Positions 16,298-24,631 of a stretch of 64,000 bases of DNA are shown here, one piece after another; positions within the stretch are counted from its first letter, which is position 1, and each line of letters begins with the position of its first letter. Under the pieces are notes generated by a model. The model made no database searches, was not told where the DNA came from, and worked only from the letters and a program-made list of their open reading frames with translations. This stretch comes from Geobacter sp. AOG2. Lineage in GTDB: Bacteria > Desulfobacterota > Desulfuromonadia > Geobacterales > Pseudopelobacteraceae. Location: NCBI RefSeq assembly GCF_019972295.1, contig NZ_BLJA01000001.1:652049-716048 (forward strand), read 5' to 3'. The translations under genes and the position numbers were made by a program.

Positions 16298-17329
16298 ATG
16301 AACACACGTTTTCTCGATGCTTGTTGGGGTAAACCGGTGGACCGCACGCCGGTCTGGCTGATGCGCCAAGCTGGACGTTACCTGCCGGAATACATGTCGG
16401 TACGCTCGAATTGCACCTTCCTTGAATTGTGCAAAACTCCGGAGTTGGCGGCCGAAGTGAGCATTCAACCGGTGGATATACTGGGGGTCGACGCCGCAAT
16501 CATGTTTTCCGATATCCTCACCCCGGTGGAACCGATGGGGATGAAGCTGGATTTCGTGCCGGGGCCGGTTTTCGAACACCCGGTCAGGAACATGGCCGAC
16601 GTGGAGCAACTCCGCATTCCACAGATGGAAGAGGACGTGCCGTATGTTCTGGAGACTATCAAGATTCTTCGCCGCGAGTTGGCCAACAAGGTTCCGTTGA
16701 TCGGTTTCGGCGGTGCTCCTTTTACCCTTGCCTGCTACATGGTGGAGGGCAAGGGCTCAAAGGATTTCGCCCAGATCAAGCGCATGATGTACTCGGCGCC
16801 CGACGTCTACGCGGCCCTGATGGAAAAAATCACCATGATGGACATGGAATACCTTAATGCCCAGATCAAGGCCGGGGCCCAGGCTATCCAGATTTTCGAT
16901 ACCTGGGGTGGCATCTTGGCGCCGTCCGATTACGAGACCTATGTCCTCCCCTACACCATCAAGTTGATCAACGGCCTGAACCGGATGGATACGCCGGTGA
17001 TTCACTTCGTCAAAGGTGCCGGCGCCATGCTGGAAACGGTGAAGAAGGCTGGCGGTGATGTTATGGGATTGGATTGGCACGTCAACCTGGGTACAGCACG
17101 CGATGTGCTGGGCCAGGGCATGGCAGTACAGGGAAATCTGGACCCAACTGTGCTCTATGCGCCGAAGGAGGTCATTGAGGCCGAGGTCAAGCGGGTGTTG
17201 GACGAAAACGCCGGCCGCCCCGGACACATCTTCAATCTGGGGCATGGTATCCTGCCGACGGTTGCCCCTGAGAATGCCATCCATATGGTGGAGTGCGTGC
17301 ATCGCCTGTCACAAAAGGCGGCCCATTAA
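16298..17329 (+). CDS. hemE: Uroporphyrinogen decarboxylase
   Basis: Cytosolic haem-pathway enzyme that decarboxylates uroporphyrinogen III to coproporphyrinogen III, 343 aa, normal length. The N-terminal signature PVWLMRQAGRYLPEY is present, as are the catalytic Asp region DILGVDAAIMFSDIL, the FGGAPFTLACYMVEG segment and, near the C-terminus, FNLGHGILPTVAPENA. GGGAG seven bases before the ATG supports the start. A VOC-family gene follows after 26 bases. hemL, an earlier enzyme of the same pathway, is at 47492-48778. Confidence 0.98.
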   Translation: MNTRFLDACWGKPVDRTPVWLMRQAGRYLPEYMSVRSNCTFLELCKTPELAAEVSIQPVDILGVDAAIMFSDILTPVEPMGMKLDFVPGPVFEHPVRNMADVEQLRIPQMEEDVPYVLETIKILRRELANKVPLIGFGGAPFTLACYMVEGKGSKDFAQIKRMMYSAPDVYAALMEKITMMDMEYLNAQIKAGAQAIQIFDTWGGILAPSDYETYVLPYTIKLINGLNRMDTPVIHFVKGAGAMLETVKKAGGDVMGLDWHVNLGTARDVLGQGMAVQGNLDPTVLYAPKEVIEAEVKRVLDENAGRPGHIFNLGHGILPTVAPENAIHMVECVHRLSQKAAH

Positions 17330-17355
17330 GTTTTTACCTTGGGAATGGGGGCCTC

Positions 17356-17709
17356 ATGACCGTATCGATAAAAAATGTGGTGGTCTTTGTCACCGATCTG
17401 GCCAAGGCAAAGAAGTTCTATTGCGAACTGCTCGGCCTTCCGGTTGCCGGGCAGAGCGAGATGATGATGGAGTTCTTTCCCGGCGCGCCGACCTCGTTCG
17501 GCGTGTCGCTGGCGCTTCATGAGGACGCCCGTAGGCTGGTGGGTCGGCATACCGGCATCTCCCTGCGGGTCGAGGGGATCGAGGCACTGTGCGAATCGCT
17601 GCGAGCCGGCGGCGTTACCTTTGTCGAGCCGTTGGAGTCGAGCCCGTGGGGCAAGATGGCGGTAATCGCTGATTTTGACGGTAATCAGTACGCCTTGGTG
17701 GATCGCTGA
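17356..17709 (+). CDS. VOC superfamily (glyoxalase/bleomycin-resistance fold) protein
   Basis: Protein of 117 aa with the paired beta-alpha-beta-beta-beta modules of the vicinal oxygen chelate fold. It begins VSIKNVVVFVTDLAKAKKFYCELLGLPV and ends VIADFDGNQYALVDR, as many glyoxalase-like proteins do. The metal-binding positions are partly present (H near the middle, E of FVEPLE). I chose the ATG at 17356, since homology starts there and a GGGG-rich site precedes it; the longer frame from 17293 overlaps the hemE end. It probably shares the hemE transcript. The substrate is unknown. Confidence 0.8.
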   Translation: MTVSIKNVVVFVTDLAKAKKFYCELLGLPVAGQSEMMMEFFPGAPTSFGVSLALHEDARRLVGRHTGISLRVEGIEALCESLRAGGVTFVEPLESSPWGKMAVIADFDGNQYALVDR

Positions 17710-17909
17710 TTCCTGCCGCGTACATATTGCGCAGGGGCGCAGAATAGAAAAGAAAACATTCCAGTGGGGATAAAGGGGATGGGCAGGATAACGACAACCC
17801 ATTGAAGGAGTGGGGATGGTTTGTTCCGTCCATCTTCGGCAACATTTCCCTCTGTGCCCTGTCGTTGAGGCAGATTGCAGGTCTTTTGAATCACGGAGAA
17901 TTTGGATAG

Positions 17910-18374
17910 ATGAAGATAGTCACCTTCGGCCTGCTGCGCCAGCTTTCAGAACAGGCCCGCACCTCCCCGCGCCTGCGCAGGAATCACAATATTCATGAGA
18001 ATGACGAATCCCGTTGCCATCGCCTGCTGAACGCCATTGAACCTGCCTCGTACGTTCGTCCCCACCGCCACCTGGACCTCGAAAAGGATGAGACCTTCAT
18101 TTTGATGAGCGGCAGGCTGGGGGTCGTCACGTTTTCAGACGACGGGGCCGTCACGGAAACGGTTCTGCTCTCACGCGAGAACGGCAATCTTGCCACCGAT
18201 GTCCCCCACGGCATCTATCATACGGCCGTGAGCCTCGAACCGGGAACGGTATTCTTCGAGGCCAAGGCCGGGCCTTACCTGCCGCTCGGCGACGCCGAGA
18301 AAGCCGCTTGGGCGCCAACCGACGATGAACCAGCGGCAACAGCTTACCTGGAACGGCTGAGAGCGCTTTTTTAA
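17910..18374 (+). CDS. WbuC-family cupin-fold metalloprotein
   Basis: Protein of 154 aa with the small cupin layout of WbuC. An N-terminal helix is followed by ENDESRCHRLLNAIEPASYVRPHRH, where the His residues and the later Glu of KDETFILMSGRLGVV bind a metal. The family motif VPHGIYHTAVSLEPGTVFFEAKAGPY follows. WbuC genes occur near O-antigen and lipopolysaccharide clusters, but the function is not established, and no such cluster is visible here. A weak GGA lies before the ATG at 17910. The downstream exported-protein gene starts 20 bases after its stop. Confidence 0.85.
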   Translation: MKIVTFGLLRQLSEQARTSPRLRRNHNIHENDESRCHRLLNAIEPASYVRPHRHLDLEKDETFILMSGRLGVVTFSDDGAVTETVLLSRENGNLATDVPHGIYHTAVSLEPGTVFFEAKAGPYLPLGDAEKAAWAPTDDEPAATAYLERLRALF

Positions 18375-18394
18375 GATGTGAGGCGGGTGCGGCG

Positions 18395-19012
18395 ATGAAA
18401 ATGTGCGCAACTGCGATTATCCTGCTGCTCCTGATTGCCACAACAGCGGCTCCTCAGCAGGCTCCACAGCCGATGCGGCCCTACAGCGGCATCGGTGTGC
18501 TGTTCCTTGCAACGGAGCAGGGGGATGGTGGCCGTCAGGAGCCGCTTAACCTGTACGAGGAACCGGCCATGCTGCGCATAGGGTCACTTGACAGGAGTCA
18601 GGCACCTCCCTATGAGTGGCTCTTTATCCGGAATGCTTCCCAACTGCCGCTCATCGTGATGGCCCGTAGGGGAGACTGGTTGCGGGTCGCCTATGATGAT
18701 GCCGGCCGACAGGGATGGCTGGAGCCACGGCAGCGAGATTCTTTTCAGTCATGGGAATCCCTGCTGAAGGGGAGGTCGTGCCGCTTGCTGCCCGGCTTGC
18801 GCAAACAGCAGTACCAGGTATTCCGCCGGCCGGGTAAGGTGCCCTTGACGCCTCATGCCCTAACCAAACAGTCTTTTAAAGTCGTCAAGCTGGAAGGCGA
18901 TTGGGTGCTGGTGATGCCTGATCAGGATACGCTCGGGTGGCTGCGCTGGCGTGACGAGGACGGCCGGTTACTGATTTCGGTAGATATGGATTCCGATACA
19001 CAAAAATATTGA
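18395..19012 (+). CDS. Exported SH3-like domain protein, function unknown
   Basis: Protein of 205 aa with a signal peptide (MKMCATAIILLLLIATTAAP, about residues 1-20). The middle contains LPLIVMARRGDWLRVAYDDAGRQGWLEP, the pattern of a bacterial SH3 domain. A second similar unit occurs near FKVVKLEGDWVLVMPDQDTLGWLRWRDEDG. Two SH3-like repeats suggest binding to cell wall peptides or polymers in the periplasm. It lies 20 bases after the WbuC-type gene and eight bases before a possible 46-codon gene. No specific function can be given. Confidence 0.7.
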   Translation: MKMCATAIILLLLIATTAAPQQAPQPMRPYSGIGVLFLATEQGDGGRQEPLNLYEEPAMLRIGSLDRSQAPPYEWLFIRNASQLPLIVMARRGDWLRVAYDDAGRQGWLEPRQRDSFQSWESLLKGRSCRLLPGLRKQQYQVFRRPGKVPLTPHALTKQSFKVVKLEGDWVLVMPDQDTLGWLRWRDEDGRLLISVDMDSDTQKY

Positions 19013-19019
19013 CGCTCGC

Positions 19020-19160
19020 ATGTCGGGTGTGGTAAAGAAAAAAACCTATGTTTACCATGATTACCGCCATTGCAGCAGCACGAGCTATCAGCGCCGCGGC
19101 GAACGACGCCGCTGGAGTGACTTCTGCCCGGTGATCATCTATGGTCCCAATACCCATTAA
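19020..19160 (+). CDS. Possible 46-aa basic small protein
   Basis: Open frame of 46 codons starting eight bases after the SH3-like gene and ending exactly where a strong terminator hairpin begins. The product is rich in Arg, Tyr, His and Cys (it starts MSGVVKKKTYVYHDYRHC and ends VIIYGPNTH) and has no membrane segment. There is no clear ribosome site, so translation would rely on coupling to the upstream gene. The tight fit between two genes and the terminator favours a real gene, but it could also be a chance frame. Not recognised. Confidence 0.4.
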   Translation: MSGVVKKKTYVYHDYRHCSSTSYQRRGERRRWSDFCPVIIYGPNTH

Positions 19161-19196
19161 CAGCCGCGGGCAGAAAAGCCCGCGGCTGTTTTGTTT
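19160..19196 (+). terminator. Strong intrinsic terminator
   Basis: Perfect 12-bp stem ACAGCCGCGGGC / GCCCGCGGCTGT with a 6-base loop, then TTTGTTTT. Its first base is the last base of the stop codon of the preceding small frame. Confidence 0.95.
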
Positions 19197-19314
19197 TCCA
19201 CTGTTTTCGCCCGGCGGTTTGGCGTCTTGGCACGTGGTTCTTGCCGCCTTCCTTACTGGTTGATGCAAAGAGATAGAGACCCACTTCAGATAAAATATTC
19301 GAGAGGAGTCGGCA

Positions 19315-20619
19315 ATGCGTATTGATCTGGTGAGCCCAGGAACGGGGGAGTTGACCTACGAGATCCGCAATATCGTCAATGTGGCTGAAAAACTGCAAAA
19401 GCATGGCGTGAAGATCAACTGGGAGAATATCGGCGACCCCATCGTCAAGGGTGAAGTCATCCCGCCCTGGATGAAGGAGATCGTGGCTAAGGCGGTTGCG
19501 GACGACGCCACCTGGGGGTATTGCCACACCCGTGGGGTGCTGGAAACCCGTGAGTTCATCTGCGAGACGACCAACCGCCGCGGTGGAGCCCAGATTACCC
19601 CGGAGGATATCATCTTCTTCAACGGCCTGGGGGATGCCATTGCCAAGATCTACGGCTGCCTGCGTCCCGAGGCCCGCGTACTGATGCCGTCACCTTCCTA
19701 CACAACGCACACCCTGGGGGAGATTGGCCATGCCCATGCCGCGCCGGCCCTGTTCCGGCTCAAGCCCGAGGAAAATTGGTATCCCGACCTTGAAGACCTG
19801 CGCAACCATATTAAGTATAACCCCAATATCTGCGCTATCATGATCATCAACCCCGACAACCCCACCGGCATGGTATATACCGAGAAAACCCTGCGCGAGA
19901 TCGTGTCGGTGGCCAGGGAACACAACCTGTTCATCATTGCGGACGAGGTTTATACGAACATTGTGTACAACGGTGAAATCGCCGTTCCGATCAGCGATGT
20001 GATCGGTGATGTTCCGGCTATCTCGCTGAAGGGGATTTCCAAAGAGTTTCCCTGGCCCGGTTCGCGCTGCGGTTGGATCGAGGTCTATAACGGCCACGAC
20101 GACCAGCAGTTTCACAAGTATGTCAATCTGATCCTGACGAGCAAGATGAACGAGGTCTGCTCCACAACCCTCCCCCAGACCGTCATCCCAGCCATCATGC
20201 AGCATCCCGGCTACGCCGGGTACTTGGCGGAACGCATCGCCAGCTATGAAAAAATGAGCAACATCACCTACGACTTCCTCAAAGAGGTACCCCAACTTCT
20301 GGTCAACCGCACCAACGGGGCATTCTACATGGCTGTGGCGTTCAAGGAAGGTCTGCTGACCAACCGCCAGTCGCTCCCCATCGCCAACAGCGAGGTGCGC
20401 GACCTGGTGAACGGCCTGGTCAACCAGTCCGGTGTCTCACCGGACAAGAGGTTCGTCTACCACATCCTGGCGGCGACTGGTATCTGCGTCGTGCCTCTCT
20501 CATCGTTCTCTACGCCGTTGCAGGGCTTTCGCGTAACACTGTTGGAGAAGGACGAAAACGAGTGCCGCAGGATCTACAGCACACTTGCTGAAAAGATCAG
20601 CGAATACCTGGCGTCGTAG
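19315..20619 (+). CDS. PLP-dependent aminotransferase, class I/II
   Basis: Fold-type I aminotransferase of 434 aa. Landmarks are WGYCHTRGVLETREFI (substrate helix region), INPDNPTGMVYT (cofactor ring-stacking and Asn), IADEVYTNIVY and the Schiff-base lysine in LKGISKEFPWPGSRCGW. The closest families are the AspC/AlaA-like enzymes that transaminate aspartate, alanine or aromatic acids. It is about 30-40 residues longer than AspC, with a distinctive N-terminus (MRIDLVSPGTGELTYEIRNI). AGAGGAG upstream supports the ATG at 19315. It stands alone between two terminators. The donor and acceptor cannot be read from the sequence. Confidence 0.85.
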   Translation: MRIDLVSPGTGELTYEIRNIVNVAEKLQKHGVKINWENIGDPIVKGEVIPPWMKEIVAKAVADDATWGYCHTRGVLETREFICETTNRRGGAQITPEDIIFFNGLGDAIAKIYGCLRPEARVLMPSPSYTTHTLGEIGHAHAAPALFRLKPEENWYPDLEDLRNHIKYNPNICAIMIINPDNPTGMVYTEKTLREIVSVAREHNLFIIADEVYTNIVYNGEIAVPISDVIGDVPAISLKGISKEFPWPGSRCGWIEVYNGHDDQQFHKYVNLILTSKMNEVCSTTLPQTVIPAIMQHPGYAGYLAERIASYEKMSNITYDFLKEVPQLLVNRTNGAFYMAVAFKEGLLTNRQSLPIANSEVRDLVNGLVNQSGVSPDKRFVYHILAATGICVVPLSSFSTPLQGFRVTLLEKDENECRRIYSTLAEKISEYLAS

Positions 20620-20665
20620 TTGCTGTCGCTCCCCTCAAAATCGGTTTTCTCCTGAGAGGATAAAA

Positions 20666-20696
20666 AAGGGGGAAAGGCATCAGGCCTTTCCCCCTT
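20666..20696. terminator. Bidirectional intrinsic terminator
   Basis: 13-bp stem AAGGGGGAAAGGC / GCCTTTCCCCCTT with a 5-base loop, flanked on both sides by A or T runs; it serves the converging aminotransferase and tatA genes. Confidence 0.9.
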
Positions 20697-20725
20697 GGTA
20701 ATTCATCCGGATTGACAAACCCCAA

Positions 20726-20917
20726 TCAGGCTTTTTTATCGTCCTCGCCTTCCTTCTTTGGCTTGATCTCGATCTCGTCCTTTCCTTCGGACGCCTTTTT
20801 AAAGTTACGAATACTCTTGCCCAGTGCGCCGCCGATTTCGGGAAGCTTCCCTGCACCGAATACGACCAGAACGATGACCAATATGATTATCAGTTCGGGC
20901 ATGCCAAATCCAAACAT
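20726..20917 (-). CDS. tatA: Twin-arginine translocase subunit TatA/TatE
   Basis: Protein of 63 aa with a short N-terminal membrane helix ([20 protein letters not shown]), the family hinge [23 protein letters not shown] and a lysine- and acid-rich tail. TatA oligomerises to form the pore for folded proteins bearing twin-arginine signals. AGGAGG-like sequence precedes the ATG at 20917. No tatB or tatC is adjacent, so those lie elsewhere, as often happens in this group. Secure. Confidence 0.95.
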   Translation of the reverse strand: MFGFGMPELIIILVIVLVVFGAGKLPEIGGALGKSIRNFKKASEGKDEIEIKPKKEGEDDKKA

Positions 20918-21146
20918 GTGATCCTCCTAAACATTGGGTAAATAGTTTTGCCAGTATCGCACCGGATGCCAAAAAAATCAAGCATTGCTGCGGCGTCCCT
21001 GCCGACTTGGCGATTGGCGCGGGCGCACGGCGCTGATTTTATTCCATCTATCTGAAATTAAAGATATTGTCTCCCTGACATTCGTTGACAGCCCGTGACC
21101 GGCGTGATAGAAACTGGGAGCACATCGTTTCCCAAAGGTGGTTATT

Positions 21147-22844
21147 ATGTTAGACGAACGGCAGGTGAGCTTGTCAGCAATCAGCAGCAAAATGGTGGTT
21201 GTTTCATTGGTCCTGGCGACCGTGGCGGCGGGAGGCCTGATTGTGGACGGAGGAGGTGGCGTCCTTGTCATTGCCGCCATCGTTGCTACGGCACTTTTTA
21301 GTTCGCTGGCGTGTGCCAGGATTGTGGCCGGGGCCGTTTCTGTTGCCCGGTTGGAACAGCTCGCCGTTGTGCAAAAGCTTGGCCTGTCCGGCGAGTTGTC
21401 AGGCTATGTGGAGAAGGACGATGATCTGAGGTCTCTTACATCGCGCTCGACCTTTATCATGGAGCGGTTGGACGAACGGCTGCACGAGCATCAACGGCTT
21501 CTGGCCCGGATCATGGAGGCGGAGGAGAATCTCAAACTCGTCATGCACGGTCTGGCTATCAGCGATGAGAAGGAACTCTTTCAGGTGCGTGATGCGGTGG
21601 CCGCCATGGAGAGTATGGACGGCGCCTTTGCCTCAGTGATCGGCGATATAGATGAACTGTCTGGACGCAGCGCCGAGCAGGAGTCACTGTCGACCAAAAT
21701 GAGTACAACCACCGACGGTATTGCCGACAACATCAACCAATATTCCAGTTTTGTCATAGAGACATCGAGCTCCATCGAACAGATGGTCCGCGCCATCAGG
21801 GAGATAGCCGACAACATCCGTGGGCTGTCGGCCTCGACGGAGGAGACGGTATTTTCCATCAACCAGATCAGCGTCTCCCAGGCCAAGGTGCGCAACAATG
21901 CCGAGCACAGCGCCCTGGCTTCAGAAAATGTCCGTGAGCAGGCCCAGCACGGATTACGGCACATGGCGGCCACACTGCGGGCGATGCAGGAGATTGAGAA
22001 GAGCAATGTGGAGTCCTTTGACGCCATTAACCGCCTTTCGCGGTATTCGGCTCGCGTGGGTGAGTTCCTTAATGTCATCCAAGAGGTGGTGGAGCAGACC
22101 AAACTCCTCTCTCTGAATGCTTCGATCATTGCGGCCCAGGCCGGCGTGGGGGGGCGGGCGTTTGCCGTTGTCGCCGAAGAGGTCCGCTCCCTGGCTTCCC
22201 GTACCTCGGCCTCGACGCGCGAAATCGAAGAACTTGTTCGTAATATTCAGAAGGAGACCGCGGCTGTGCAGCGATCGGTTACCCAGGGGAAAGACAAGGT
22301 CAAGGAAGGTGTGAAGATATCCTCTCTGGCCGACGAAGCCCTGGTGAAGATCGAGAAGAGCGCCGACGAAGCCTCCCACATGGTGGCGCGGATTGCCGCC
22401 GAAGCGACCGAGCAGACGGTCGGTATCCAACGCATTACCGAGGAGGCCGAAAAGAATCTCGAACGGGTCCAGCAGATCACCCTGAATACGGAAAACCAAC
22501 AGGAAGGAGCCAATCTGATCGTCAGAAACCTGGAGCACATGAGGGATTTGGCGCAACGCATCAATATGTCGGCCCAGGAACAGGCCAGGGAAAACCGCCT
22601 GTACTTGCAAGGCGTTATAGAACACAACGAGCGGACAAAAGGGTTGAAGGAGAATGTCTATCGTCAACTTGTCGTCGCCGAAAAGGCCGTCGAAGCGGTG
22701 TGCAGGGTGGACGACATGATTTCGGCCAATACTGCCGAAACCCGGAGAATTCTGGATGCCGTCATGGTTTTGACGCGCGTGATCGACCTGCACCGCAACG
22801 AGACGGGTGGTGAAGAGGGCGAAGGTGAGGCCAATTATGAATAA
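21147..22844 (+). CDS. Methyl-accepting chemotaxis-like protein with a variant signalling tip
   Basis: Protein of 565 aa. Residues about 12-60 form a tight pair of hydrophobic segments with almost no periplasmic loop, then a linker and a long coiled coil. The tip at about residues 314-347 reads [39 protein letters not shown], as separate recognisable parts. The QT and LN positions and the FAVVAEEVR return helix are kept. The canonical Glu, Arg and Glu of classic chemoreceptor tips are I328, Q331 and V334. It probably senses something in the membrane or cytoplasm. AAAGGTGG precedes the ATG at 21147. Its 3' end overlaps the next gene by eight bases. Confidence 0.85.
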   Translation: MLDERQVSLSAISSKMVVVSLVLATVAAGGLIVDGGGGVLVIAAIVATALFSSLACARIVAGAVSVARLEQLAVVQKLGLSGELSGYVEKDDDLRSLTSRSTFIMERLDERLHEHQRLLARIMEAEENLKLVMHGLAISDEKELFQVRDAVAAMESMDGAFASVIGDIDELSGRSAEQESLSTKMSTTTDGIADNINQYSSFVIETSSSIEQMVRAIREIADNIRGLSASTEETVFSINQISVSQAKVRNNAEHSALASENVREQAQHGLRHMAATLRAMQEIEKSNVESFDAINRLSRYSARVGEFLNVIQEVVEQTKLLSLNASIIAAQAGVGGRAFAVVAEEVRSLASRTSASTREIEELVRNIQKETAAVQRSVTQGKDKVKEGVKISSLADEALVKIEKSADEASHMVARIAAEATEQTVGIQRITEEAEKNLERVQQITLNTENQQEGANLIVRNLEHMRDLAQRINMSAQEQARENRLYLQGVIEHNERTKGLKENVYRQLVVAEKAVEAVCRVDDMISANTAETRRILDAVMVLTRVIDLHRNETGGEEGEGEANYE

Positions 22845-23844
22845 GGTGCTGTCTTTGTCCCTGCTCCTGCTGATCGTCATGGCCGGGCCGGCTACTGCCG
22901 CAGATATGGAGATCACCCCATTTCGCACCGTCAACCAAAGCCCGCTCGTACAGATTTTCGGGCTTCCCGCGCAATCGGAGGCTACGGTCGCCCCCCCAGG
23001 AAGTGCCATTGTCAGCCTCGTTCAGGACGTTGCCAGCGACTATACCATCAGTTCCACGCCCCATGAGCAAATCCACCTCGACGGTGAATCCTACCGCTGG
23101 ACCCTGGCGGCCCGCTATGGTTTCGGTGGACGTTTCGATGCAGGTCTGGAGGTCCCTTACGTGCTCTACGGCGGCGGCTTTCTGGACAGTTTCATTATCG
23201 GATGGCATGATTTCTTCGGCTTGCCCCAGGGAGGGCGCGACAGCGCTCCCAAAAACAAGCTGTCCTTCAGTTATACCAAGGATGGCGTCCAGAAACTCAA
23301 AGTGGACCACGCGGGTTCCGGCATCGGCGATATAAGCCTGACGGCGGGCATGCAGCTTTACGATGCCCGTGACAACGAATCCCACGACAGTCTGGCGCTA
23401 CGTGCGTCCCTCAAACTACCCAGCGGCGACAGTAATGCCTTGAGGGGCAGCGGCAGCACCGATGTTGCCTTGTCGCTGTGCGGCAGTATGAACAACTTTA
23501 CCGAATGGGGATCCCTGGGCGTCTTCGGCTCCATGGGAGGGATGGTGATGAGCGACGGCGATATCCTGCGTGACCAGCAGCAGAATTTTGTCGGCTTTGG
23601 CACCGCCGGTCTGGGTTGGGGGCCGGAGCCATGGATATCCTTCAAGTTCCAGCTCAACGGCCATACGGCCTTCTACCGGGGGAGCTCTCTGGATGAACTC
23701 TCCAAGCCGTCCTTGATGCTGGTCTCCGGAGGGGCGCTCAGGCTTCCCGGCGATTATCGGCTTGATATCGGCGTTTCCGAGGATGTGGCGGTTGCCACCG
23801 CACCGGATGTGGCCTTTCACCTGGGGGTGAGCAAGCAGTTTTAA
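22837..23844 (+). CDS. DUF3187-type outer-membrane protein
   Basis: Protein of 335 aa with a signal peptide ([20 protein letters not shown], then [14 protein letters not shown]). The body alternates hydrophobic and polar residues with many Gly and aromatic positions, ending in FHLGVSKQF. The terminal Phe and this pattern indicate an outer-membrane beta barrel. I associate it with DUF3187. The ATG at 22837 lies inside the end of the chemoreceptor-like gene, eight bases overlapping, and GGTGAGG precedes it. Translation is therefore coupled to the receptor. A strong terminator follows. The function is unknown. Confidence 0.75.
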   Translation: MNKVLSLSLLLLIVMAGPATAADMEITPFRTVNQSPLVQIFGLPAQSEATVAPPGSAIVSLVQDVASDYTISSTPHEQIHLDGESYRWTLAARYGFGGRFDAGLEVPYVLYGGGFLDSFIIGWHDFFGLPQGGRDSAPKNKLSFSYTKDGVQKLKVDHAGSGIGDISLTAGMQLYDARDNESHDSLALRASLKLPSGDSNALRGSGSTDVALSLCGSMNNFTEWGSLGVFGSMGGMVMSDGDILRDQQQNFVGFGTAGLGWGPEPWISFKFQLNGHTAFYRGSSLDELSKPSLMLVSGGALRLPGDYRLDIGVSEDVAVATAPDVAFHLGVSKQF

Positions 23845-23871
23845 CAGGCTCTTTGAGCCATTGCTATCGTT

Positions 23872-23914
23872 GCAACGCAAAAAGCCCCACTTTCAGCGGG
23901 GCTTTTTGCGTTGC
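23872..23914. terminator. Very strong bidirectional terminator
   Basis: Perfect 17-bp stem GCAACGCAAAAAGCCCC / GGGGCTTTTTGCGTTGC with a 9-base loop between the DUF3187 gene and leuD, which converge on it. Confidence 0.9.
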
Positions 23915-23936
23915 TGGGATTTATTGCGGCACTGGA

Positions 23937-24464
23937 TCAGTATTTCTTGTCGGCGTAATCGACCCAGCCGCCGGCCAGCACCAGGGCCTTGTCAAAGGGG
24001 GACAGGTCGAAGGCGAAGGTTTTCTGTTTGCCTCCGCCGCTCATGGTCAGGCTTTGTGTCTCGATGTCAATGCTGATGGTTGCGTCATTGTCGCCGGCAT
24101 GGAAAAAAATCAGGTCTAGGTCCGCCTTGGGTAGCTCGATGGCGGCCATGCCGCAATTAAACATGTTCTGGCGGAAGATACGGGCAAAGGATTCGGCGAT
24201 CACGGCGGTGATACCATTGACCTCAAATACCCAGGGGGCATGCTCGCGGGAGGAGCCGCAGCCGAAGTTGGCGCGGGAGACGACCACACGCGCCAACTTC
24301 GTTTTCGGACCCTTTGGGTCGAAGCCGGGCAGTTTTAGGTCTTCCAGAATATAGGGTTTCAGGTCTTCCTTGGTGATCTCGGTCAGGTATTTGGCCGGAA
24401 TGATTTCATCGGTGTTGATGTCGGAACGGTCGAGGAAGAGGGCCGGGCCTCCGAAAGTTTTCAT
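23937..24464 (-). CDS. leuD: 3-isopropylmalate dehydratase small subunit
   Basis: Protein of 175 aa, the swivel domain partner of LeuC, catalysing isomerisation of 2- to 3-isopropylmalate in leucine synthesis. The sequence DRSDINTDEIIPAKYLTEIT carries the family loop whose residues after YL set substrate choice, and ANFGCGSSREHAPW is the conserved active-site segment. The length fits the shorter archaeal-type LeuD also found in Geobacter, where the same enzyme is thought to serve the citramalate route to isoleucine. AAGGAG lies before the ATG at 24464. It is separated from leuC by a repeat element. Confidence 0.92.
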   Translation of the reverse strand: MKTFGGPALFLDRSDINTDEIIPAKYLTEITKEDLKPYILEDLKLPGFDPKGPKTKLARVVVSRANFGCGSSREHAPWVFEVNGITAVIAESFARIFRQNMFNCGMAAIELPKADLDLIFFHAGDNDATISIDIETQSLTMSGGGKQKTFAFDLSPFDKALVLAGGWVDYADKKY

Positions 24465-24505
24465 ATGGTAACTCCTTGAAAGATAAATTCTCTAAAACGT
24501 AAACC

Positions 24506-24615
24506 TGCCACAAAGACGCAGAGGTACAGAGGAACCCAGAGAAAAACAAAGCATATTTTTTTGAATTAAAAACAACAAATTGCGTGTTCCTGCCTTTCTG
24601 CGTGTCTCTGTGGCA
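24506..24615. repeat. Imperfect inverted repeat of the CCACAAAGAC type
   Basis: The left arm begins TGCCACAAAGACGCAGAGG and the right arm ends CTCTGTGGCA; reverse-complemented, the right arm reads TGCCACAGAGACACG. The interior is AT-rich. This resembles a widespread intergenic repeat of environmental bacteria and lies between leuC and leuD within one operon. The short frames it produces (ending in phrases such as PLRLCG) are artefacts of the repeat. Confidence 0.7.
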
Positions 24616-24631
24616 GACACTAATTCGGATG

